A stretch of DNA of 64,000 nt from NCBI RefSeq assembly GCF_030385785.1, contig NZ_JAUEDK010000016.1, positions 1-64,000 on the forward strand, given 5' to 3'. The position numbers and the translations under genes are program-made. The DNA comes from Crenobacter oryzisoli (GTDB lineage Bacteria; Pseudomonadota; Gammaproteobacteria; Burkholderiales; Chromobacteriaceae). Shown piece after piece: positions 58,153 through 64,000 of the stretch. Each line of letters begins with the position of its first letter. The stretch's first letter is position 1. The notes under the pieces were generated by a model. That model ran no database searches. It was not told where the DNA came from and worked only from the letters and a program-made list of their open reading frames with translations.

Positions 58153-59136
58153 TTAGCCACGCAATTCGGCCAACGCCTCGGCCAGCCGTTGCCAGCCGGC
58201 CTCGTCGGGAGGAAGACCGAAGCGCACGCTTGCGGGCGCGGCGAAGTGGCGGGTGAGGATGCCGCGCCGAGCCAGCACCTCGTGGATGGTTTGGGCGTCG
58301 GAGCGCTGCAGCCACTGGAACAACGGCGTGCCGCCAGTCGGCGTCAGGCCATGTTCGGCCAACAGGGCCGCGAGGCGGGTGCCGTCGGCGGCCAAGCGCT
58401 GACGGGCGGTTACCTGCCAGTCGGTGTCGAGCAGGGCGAGCCGTGCAGCTGCACGCGCAGGGCCGGCCAGCGTCCAGGGCCCCAGCTCTTCGCGCAGCGC
58501 GTCGAGCAGCTCGCTCCAGGCGAACACGAAGCCGACCCGCGCGCCGGCGAGGCCGAAGAACTTGCCGAGCGAGCGCAGCACGATCAGGCCCGGCAGGCCA
58601 GCCTGCGGCACCAGGCTCTCCTCGGGCGTGCAGTCCATGAACGCCTCGTCGACGATCAGCCAGCCGCCGCGTTCGGCCAACGTGGCCCGCCAGCCTTGCA
58701 GCGTGTCGACCGAAAAGCGCTGGCCGGTCGGATTATTCGGGTTGACTAGAAGCAGCACGTCGAGCGTCGGCAGTGCGGCATCGATCGCGTCCGGCTCCAG
58801 CGGCATGACTTGGAGGCCGTGACGCTGCCAAGCATGGGCGTGTTCGGCATAGCTGGTAGAGAGCACGCCGACGCGGCCGGCCGGGCGCAGCAGCGGCAGT
58901 GCCTGGATCGCCGCCTGCGAGCCGGCCACCGGCAGCAGGTTGACGCTGCCGTAATAGTCGGCCGCGGCGGCTTCCAGGCCGTCGTGCTCCTCAGGCAGGC
59001 GCTGCCAGCAGCTCGCCGGCAAGGCGGGTACCAGCCAACCCTGCGGGTTCAGGCCGGTGGACAGGTCGAGCCATTGCTCTCGAGGGATGCCGTAGCGGCG
59101 CGCCGCGGCGATTAGGCCGCCGCCGTGCTCAAGCAT
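58153..59136 (-). CDS. cobC: threonine-phosphate decarboxylase (CobC/CobD type)
   Basis: PLP enzyme of the aspartate-aminotransferase fold that makes the aminopropanol phosphate arm of B12. 327 residues: EHGGGLIAAARRYGIP, LDLSTGLNPQGW, LLVNPNNPTGQ, VDEAFMDCTPEESL and the PLP lysine in VLRSLGKFFGLAGARVGF. Overlaps the end of cbiB by 8 bp. Named cobC in Pseudomonas and cobD in Salmonella. Confidence 0.93.
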   Translation of the reverse strand: MLEHGGGLIAAARRYGIPREQWLDLSTGLNPQGWLVPALPASCWQRLPEEHDGLEAAAADYYGSVNLLPVAGSQAAIQALPLLRPAGRVGVLSTSYAEHAHAWQRHGLQVMPLEPDAIDAALPTLDVLLLVNPNNPTGQRFSVDTLQGWRATLAERGGWLIVDEAFMDCTPEESLVPQAGLPGLIVLRSLGKFFGLAGARVGFVFAWSELLDALREELGPWTLAGPARAAARLALLDTDWQVTARQRLAADGTRLAALLAEHGLTPTGGTPLFQWLQRSDAQTIHEVLARRGILTRHFAAPASVRFGLPPDEAGWQRLAEALAELRG

Positions 59137-60067
59137 AGAAGTATCCCAAGGGCAGGCCGATCGCCAGCGCCAGCATCACCCACAGCCACAGGCCGCGGCT
59201 GACCAGGCGCTGTGCGCGCAGAATGTCGGCCGCCTCCGGTGCGTGGCCCAGACCTAGCGACGGGCGCTCCTTGAGGCTGCCGTGGTAGACGGCAGCACCG
59301 CCCAGCTCCACGCCCAGCGAGCCGGCGCCAGCCGCCATCACCGGGCCTGCGTTCGGGCTGTACCAGGTCGGCGCCTGTTCGCGCCAGCAGCGCAGCGCGT
59401 CCTGGCGCTTGCCCAGCAGTGCATAGGTCAGCGCGGTCAGGCGGGCGGGAATGTAATTCATCACGTCGTCGAGCCGCGCCGCCGCCCAGCCGAAGTGCAG
59501 GTAGCGCTCATTCTTGTAGCCCCACATCGCGTCCATGGTGTTGACCAGCCGGTACAGCACCGCGCCGGGCGCACCGAGCACCAGATACCAGAACACCGTG
59601 GCGAACACCGCGTCGCTGCCGTTTTCCAGCACCGATTCGACGGTGGCGCGTGCAACGTCCTGCTCGGAGAGCCGCGAGGTGTCGCGGCTAACTATCATGC
59701 CGACACGCTGACGCGCCAGCTGCAGGTCGCCGGCCTGCAGCGCTTCGCGTACCGCGGCAGCGTGCTGGTCCAGGCTCTTGGCGCCCAGCGTGAGGTAGAG
59801 CAGCAAGATGGTGTAGAACCAGCCGATGTAGGGCAGCCAGTCGAACAGCGCCGCCAGCAGGGTCAACGGCACCAGAAGCAGCGCGAGGCCGATCGCGCCG
59901 CGCACTCGCATGCGCTTGACCGATTCGCCCTGCGGGTCGGCTGGATAGAGCTTGCCCTCTACCCAGCGCACCAGCCGGCCAAAGCCGACCAGCGGATGAA
60001 AGCGTGGCGGTTCGCCGAACAGTTTGTCGATCAGGACGGCCAGCAACAGAAAAACGGATGTGAACAC
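59129..60067 (-). CDS. cbiB: adenosylcobinamide-phosphate synthase
   Basis: Attaches the aminopropanol arm to cobyric acid in the membrane. 312 residues with helices at both ends and in the middle. GEPPRFHPLVGFGRLVRWVE, SRDTSRLSEQDVARATVESV, ENGSDAVFATVFWYLVLGAP and NTMDAMWGYKNERY are typical. Divergent from cobQ. Confidence 0.94.
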   Translation of the reverse strand: MFTSVFLLLAVLIDKLFGEPPRFHPLVGFGRLVRWVEGKLYPADPQGESVKRMRVRGAIGLALLLVPLTLLAALFDWLPYIGWFYTILLLYLTLGAKSLDQHAAAVREALQAGDLQLARQRVGMIVSRDTSRLSEQDVARATVESVLENGSDAVFATVFWYLVLGAPGAVLYRLVNTMDAMWGYKNERYLHFGWAAARLDDVMNYIPARLTALTYALLGKRQDALRCWREQAPTWYSPNAGPVMAAGAGSLGVELGGAAVYHGSLKERPSLGLGHAPEAADILRAQRLVSRGLWLWVMLALAIGLPLGYFYA

Positions 60068-60079
60068 CGGATGCGCCTA

Positions 60080-60085
60080 TATAAT
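60080..60085 (+). promoter_or_regulatory. candidate -10 element for cobQ
   Basis: A perfect TATAAT in an otherwise GC-rich 133-bp gap between cbiB and cobQ, 115 bp before the cobQ start. No clear -35 is seen at 17 bp. No riboswitch is visible in this gap. Confidence 0.35.
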
Positions 60086-60200
60086 CACGGGCTTTTCTTC
60101 GCGATGACGCTGCGTTTTACGGGCGCCGTCGGCGAAAGACAGCCGAATCGAAAGCCGCCATTTTAGGGCCAACGCCCGAAAAATGCGCGCGGAGTTAGCC

Positions 60201-61673
60201 ATGCCAGCCAAAACCCTCATGATCCAGGGCACCACCTCGGATGCCGGCAAGAGCACCCTCGCCACCGGGCTGTGCCGCCTATTGGCGCGGCGCGGCGTGC
60301 GGGTGGCGCCGTTCAAACCGCAGAACATGGCGCTCAACAGCGCGGTCACCGTCGACGGTGGCGAGATCGGCCGCTCACAGGCGGCGCAGGCGCTGGCCTG
60401 CGGCGTCGAGCCGCATACCGACATGAACCCTATCCTGCTCAAGCCCAACAGCAACACCGGCTCACAGGTGATCGTGCAGGGGCGGGTGCTGTCGAACATG
60501 GACGCGGTGAGCTACCACGCCTACAAGCCGCGCGCGATGCAGGCGGTGCTGGAGTCGCACCAAAGGTTGGCCGAACAATACCAGTTCGTCGTGGTGGAGG
60601 GCGCCGGCAGCCCGGCCGAGATCAATCTGCGCGAGGGCGACATCGCCAATATGGGCTTTGCCGAGGCGGTGGACTGCCCGGTGGTGCTGGTGGCCGACAT
60701 CGACCGTGGCGGCGTGTTCGCCCATTTGGTCGGTACGTTGGCGCTCTTGTCGGAAAGTGAGCAGGCGCGGGTGGTGGGGCTGGTGATCAACCGCTTTCGC
60801 GGCGACGTGGCGCTGCTGCAATCGGGCATCGACTGGCTGGAGCGCCACACCGGCAAGCCGGTGCTTGGCGTGCTGCCCTATCTGCAAGGGCTACACATCG
60901 AGGCCGAGGACAGCCTGAGCCAGGGCGCTGTTCGGCCAGCCTTGGCGGCCGAACAGCGCCTGCGCGTGGTCGCCCCAGCCTTGCCTCGCCTGAGTAATCA
61001 CACCGATTTCGACGCGCTGCGCCTGCATCCGCAGGTGGAGGTAACGGTGGTGCGCGCTGGCGAAACCGTGCCGCCGGCAGATCTGATCGTGCTGCCCGGC
61101 AGCAAGAACGTGCGTCACGACCTCGACTGGCTGCGCGCCAACGGCTGGGAGCCGGCGATCCGACGCCATCTGCGCTACGGCGGCAAGCTCATCGGCATCT
61201 GTGGTGGCTTTCAGATGCTGGGTACGCAGCTGCACGACCCCCTGGGGCTGGAGAGCGCCGCCGGCAGCTCGGGTGGCCTTGGTCTGCTTGATATGGAGAC
61301 CACGCTCACCGAGCAGAAGCGGCTGGAGCGGGTGGAAGGGCGCCTCACCTTCGCCGACGCGGCGGTCAGCGGCTACGAGATCCACATGGGCGTGTCGAGC
61401 GGCCCGGCTCTCGATGCCCCGGCTGTCATGATGCCGGGCGGGGCGGACGGCGCGGTGTCCGCCGACGGTCAGGTGCTCGGTACCTATCTGCACGGCCTGT
61501 TCGACCACCCCGAAGCCTGTCAAGCGCTGCTGGCCTGGGCAGGGGTGGCCGAGCCGGTCGTGGTCGACTACCGCGCCGAACGCGAGCGCCATATCGACCG
61601 CTTGGCCGATCTACTCGAACAGCACCTCGACCTGTCACGCATCGCCGCCCAACTGCCGACCGGGCTGTTTTAA
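60201..61673 (+). CDS. cobQ: cobyric acid synthase
   Basis: Amidates four side chains of adenosylcobyrinate diamide. 490 residues from ATG 60201, chosen because GGAG sits 7 bases before it; an ATG at 60183 is also in frame. [51 protein letters not shown], and the glutaminase [10 protein letters not shown] (Cys about 334) are present. Transcribed away from cbiB. Confidence 0.95.
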   Translation: MPAKTLMIQGTTSDAGKSTLATGLCRLLARRGVRVAPFKPQNMALNSAVTVDGGEIGRSQAAQALACGVEPHTDMNPILLKPNSNTGSQVIVQGRVLSNMDAVSYHAYKPRAMQAVLESHQRLAEQYQFVVVEGAGSPAEINLREGDIANMGFAEAVDCPVVLVADIDRGGVFAHLVGTLALLSESEQARVVGLVINRFRGDVALLQSGIDWLERHTGKPVLGVLPYLQGLHIEAEDSLSQGAVRPALAAEQRLRVVAPALPRLSNHTDFDALRLHPQVEVTVVRAGETVPPADLIVLPGSKNVRHDLDWLRANGWEPAIRRHLRYGGKLIGICGGFQMLGTQLHDPLGLESAAGSSGGLGLLDMETTLTEQKRLERVEGRLTFADAAVSGYEIHMGVSSGPALDAPAVMMPGGADGAVSADGQVLGTYLHGLFDHPEACQALLAWAGVAEPVVVDYRAERERHIDRLADLLEQHLDLSRIAAQLPTGLF

Positions 61674-61774
61674 GGCCGGTCTCAAGCGCTGTTCGCGGAG
61701 CCTGGCCCGGCGCCCGCCAACGACAAGTGGGGGTGGCCCGGCAAGGCATGGAAGGGGTGGTGAATCGTCCTGGC

Positions 61775-63210
61775 TTACCAACCACCGCCCAGAGTCCGGA
61801 ATGTCGCTACCGCCGCGCGGGCGTCGGCGGCGCGCACTTGGGCTTGCTGGTCGCGCGTGGCCAGTAAACGGCGTTCCTCATCCAACACCTCGAACAGGCT
61901 GACCGCGCCGCCGCGATAGGCTTCTTCCGACGTATCGCGCGCCTGAGTCTGCGCCGCCACCTGCACCTTCAGCTCGAGGCCCTGCGCCTCCAACTGGGTC
62001 AACGTGACGATGGCGTTTTCCACATCCTCGGTCGCGCGCAGCATGCTCTGCCGATAGCGCGCTAGCGCCTCGGCCTCGCCGCCCTTGGCCGCGGCCACTT
62101 CCGCATCCACCCGACCAAAGTCGAACAGGCGCCATCGCAACCCGGCGGCGGCCTGTGGCTGGAACGCGGCCGCCGTCAGCAGCTGGCCGCTGCTCAGACT
62201 GACGAAACCCAGTAGCGCCGACAGCGTCAGTTGCGGATAGTACTGGGCCGTCGCCGCGCCGATGCGGGCATTCGACGCCGCCAGGCGCCGCTCGGCGGCG
62301 ATCACGTCCGGGCGGCGGCGCAGCAGTTGTGCCGGCCCTCGCGATGCGGCGATGGCCGGGACAGTGTAGCGCTCGACCGGCCGGGCCAGTTCGCTCGCAT
62401 AGCTGCCGGGCGTCGCGCCCATCAGCACATCCAGGCGGTTGAGCTGGACCTCGCGTTCTATCGCCAGCGGCGGCAGGCTGGCACGAGTCTGTGCCAGTTG
62501 GGCCTCGGCCAGGGCCTGCTCGCGGCGCGTCGCCAAGCCGCCGGCCAAGCGCAGCTGCACCAGGTTCAGCAGGTGCGCGTCTGCGCTTCGGCCAGCGCGA
62601 TGCGCTGCTGGGCCGCCCGCACCCGGAAGTAGGCGTCGGCCACCTCGGCCGCGATCGACACCCGCAGATCGAGCCGGTCTGCCTCCGCGGCCTGTGCCTC
62701 GGCATCGGCCGCCTCCGCCTGGCGCTTCAGCCCGCCGAACAAATCCGCCTCCCAGCTGGCGCCGGCGCCGATATCGTACAGGCTCTGGTTGCGCGAGTAG
62801 CCTGGAAAGGCGCTGGCGATCTTGCCGAGCGGACTCAGCAGCGACTGGTGCTCGCGCTGCGCGTCGGCGCCAAGGCTGGCCTCGGGCAGGCGCTGCGCAC
62901 CGGCCTCGTCGGCAGCCGCGCGCGCCTGGGCGACCCGGGCAAGTGCCGCTTTCAGGTCGAGGTTCTGCGCCAGCGCCCGCCCGATCAGCCGGCTCAACAC
63001 CGGATCGTCGAAGCCCTGTCACCAGCTATCGAGTGTCGGCGCCGCGCGCGTGGTCTGTCTGGCTGTCAGGGCCGGCGCATTGTGGTAGGCGGCCGGTTCG
63101 GCCAGGGGCGGGCGGTGGTAGTCGGGGCCGGCCGCGCAGCCTGCCAGGCTCAGCGCCAGGCTGCTCAGCAATAGCGAAGCGCCTCGCGGCGGGCGCACTG
63201 ACTTGCTCAT
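61775..63210 (-). pseudogene. RND efflux outer-membrane lipoprotein (OprM/NodT type), broken
   Basis: Starts MSKSVRPPRGASLLLSSLAL with lipobox SLAGC, then AAGPDYHRPPL. After LDSW a TGA at 63019-63021 stops the frame; the family has WW here. The same frame continues with QGFDDPVLSRLIGRALAQNL and GYSRNQSLYDIGAGASWEAD. Near 62570 a frameshift is needed to go on to LLNLVQLRLAGGLATRREQA, RRRPDVIAAERRLAASNARI and GGAVSLFEVLDEERRLL, ending at 61775. So at least two lesions. No RND pump or adaptor gene is beside it. Confidence 0.88.
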
Positions 63211-63243
63211 GATGCTTCCTTCTTGCTTGATTCGGATCGGTTG

Positions 63244-63756
63244 TCAGGCGCCGGCACGGCCCGGCAGTGCAGGGGCAACGGTGCGGCAGGGCACGACGAG
63301 CTTTGCCGTCATCGTCTGAACCACCTCGCCGTGCTGATTGAGCGTCTCGCTGCGCACGGTGACGATGCCACGCTCGGAGCGCGACCGCGACCGCACCACG
63401 TCCATCACTTCACTTTTCACCACTAACTCATCGCCCGGCCGGGTCGGCTTCGGCCAACTCACTTCGGCACCAGCGCCGACAATGCCGCCGGCGATCCGCA
63501 GCGGCCCGGTCACCAGCAACCTCATCGTGATCGCGGCGGTATGCCAGCCGCTGGCGGCCAGTCCGCCAAACAGTGTCGCGCTTGCCGCCTCGTCGTCGAG
63601 GTGGAACGGCTGCGGGTCGAACTGCGCGGCAAAGGTCGTAATCGCGTCAAGGTCGACCCGCTGTCGATCGCTGGTAAAGCGCTGGCCGATTTCGATGTCT
63701 TCCAGATAGAGCGGAACGAGACCGTAGGCGGTCTGGTTGGTGAGGTGCTGCGTCAT
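63244..63756 (-). CDS. MaoC-family (R)-hydratase-like protein
   Basis: 170 residues from ATG 63756. Hot-dog fold with the hydratase motif: YLEDIEIGQRFTSDRQRVDL, then ITTFAAQFDPQPFHLDDEAA, where D and H form the catalytic pair (FDPQPFH), and LFGGLAASGWHTAAITMRL. VSWPKPTRPGDELVVKSEV is also typical. Likely an enoyl-CoA hydratase or dehydratase; substrate unknown. A palindrome in its control region suggests a dedicated repressor. Confidence 0.85.
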   Translation of the reverse strand: MTQHLTNQTAYGLVPLYLEDIEIGQRFTSDRQRVDLDAITTFAAQFDPQPFHLDDEAASATLFGGLAASGWHTAAITMRLLVTGPLRIAGGIVGAGAEVSWPKPTRPGDELVVKSEVMDVVRSRSRSERGIVTVRSETLNQHGEVVQTMTAKLVVPCRTVAPALPGRAGA

Positions 63757-63793
63757 GGTGCGGTCTCCTGTGCGTTCGTCGCGAAGGTCCAAC

Positions 63794-63847
63794 TAGTTAC
63801 TTGCATAAAGAAAGTGACGACAATATAGTAACTATCACGATGATAGT
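63794..63847. promoter_or_regulatory. nested palindromes in the maoC control region
   Basis: ACTATCACGATGATAGT (63831-63847) is a perfect dyad with 7-bp arms and a 3-nt spacer. AGTTACT (63794-63800) and AGTAACT (63827-63833) form a second, wider inverted repeat partly overlapping it. The region is AT-rich between GC-rich genes. Probable operator for a TetR- or MarR-type regulator, perhaps the gene starting at 63972. Confidence 0.55.
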
Positions 63848-63971
63848 AAAAGGGTGGTGAGGCTTAGCGGACAGGCGGCGCGACCCACGGGCAGGGCCGT
63901 CCGCTAGGACGCCTGGCGGACAGGCAATCACAGCGTGTCCTCGTGGCACGAGACTGATGGAGCAAGACGAG

Positions 63972-64000
63972 ATGAGCAGCAGCACCGTGGCAGAGCGGGA
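63972..64000 (+). CDS. start of a gene cut by the window edge
   Basis: ATG at 63972 begins MSSSTVAER and runs open to the edge (nine codons). AAGACGAG in front is a weak ribosome-binding site. Divergent from maoC with the palindromic operator between, so a regulator gene is possible. Too short to identify. Confidence 0.35.

Overview
The window looks like a chromosome segment of a high-GC betaproteobacterium of the Neisseriales, most likely family Chromobacteriaceae (Pseudogulbenkiania/Chromobacterium-like). This rests on the style and content of the genes (a Pseudomonas-like anthranilate/catechol pathway, a CbiX/CobN cobalamin cluster, AT-poor codon use) and is an inference, not a database match. 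I see no tRNA, rRNA or CRISPR array.

Layout. 1-2.9 kb is a scarred edge: an IS630-type transposase cut by the window start, two gene remnants joined head to head, a cupin and an SDR. 2.9-7.7 kb is a kdpFABC potassium-pump operon (minus strand) with an extra small membrane protein in front and a good KdpE-box candidate, but no kdpDE nearby. 8.2-19.4 kb is a complete lower tryptophan catabolic island: kynB-kynU-permease with a divergent Lrp-type regulator, catBCA, and divergent antABC followed by an AraC-type regulator. Together these turn N-formylkynurenine into kynurenine, anthranilate, catechol, muconate, muconolactone and the enol-lactone. Three copies of a ~110-120 bp palindromic repeat lie at the edges of and inside this island. 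19.5-27 kb holds a LysR regulator with a divergent M20 amidohydrolase, two orphan periplasmic amino-acid-binding proteins, another LysR and aspartate ammonia-lyase. 27-37 kb is housekeeping (YkgJ-like, cold shock protein, MsrB, histidine phosphatase, AEC transporter, Dgt, lipoproteins, PerM-type transporter, FAD oxidoreductase, methyltransferase) plus a dead paiB gene. 37-39 kb is a decayed phenol-degradation remnant: a phenol hydroxylase reductase with two compensating frameshifts and a broken second catechol 1,2-dioxygenase.

39-61.7 kb is a cobalamin locus. A cobalamin riboswitch at about 57.9 kb precedes a minus-strand operon of about 18.6 kb: Ni/Co transporter, [2Fe-2S] protein, cobN, fused ChlI-ChlD chelatase, cobA, cbiE, cbiX-cbiC fusion, cbiD, cobI, cobM, cbiG, cobJ-cobK fusion, cobW, cobO, cbiA. 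Most neighbours share a 4-bp ATGA/GTGA overlap. cobD/cobC-type decarboxylase and cbiB lie upstream, and cobQ is divergent. The pathway is mostly of the anaerobic (early cobalt) type but also carries a CobN-type late chelatase, and CobN contains a striking double histidine-rich insert. No cbiT is visible. The window ends with a broken outer-membrane efflux gene and a MaoC-like gene with a palindromic operator.

The most unusual signals are: (i) the His-rich insert in CobN within a hybrid early/late cobalt-insertion cluster; (ii) an 11-mer, GTTCGGCCAAC, found ten times, including as an inverted pair in a hairpin between two genes, as DNA uptake sequences of other Neisseriales are; (iii) the palindromic repeat family; and (iv) several pseudogenes, three of whose premature stops are TGA at expected Trp positions.
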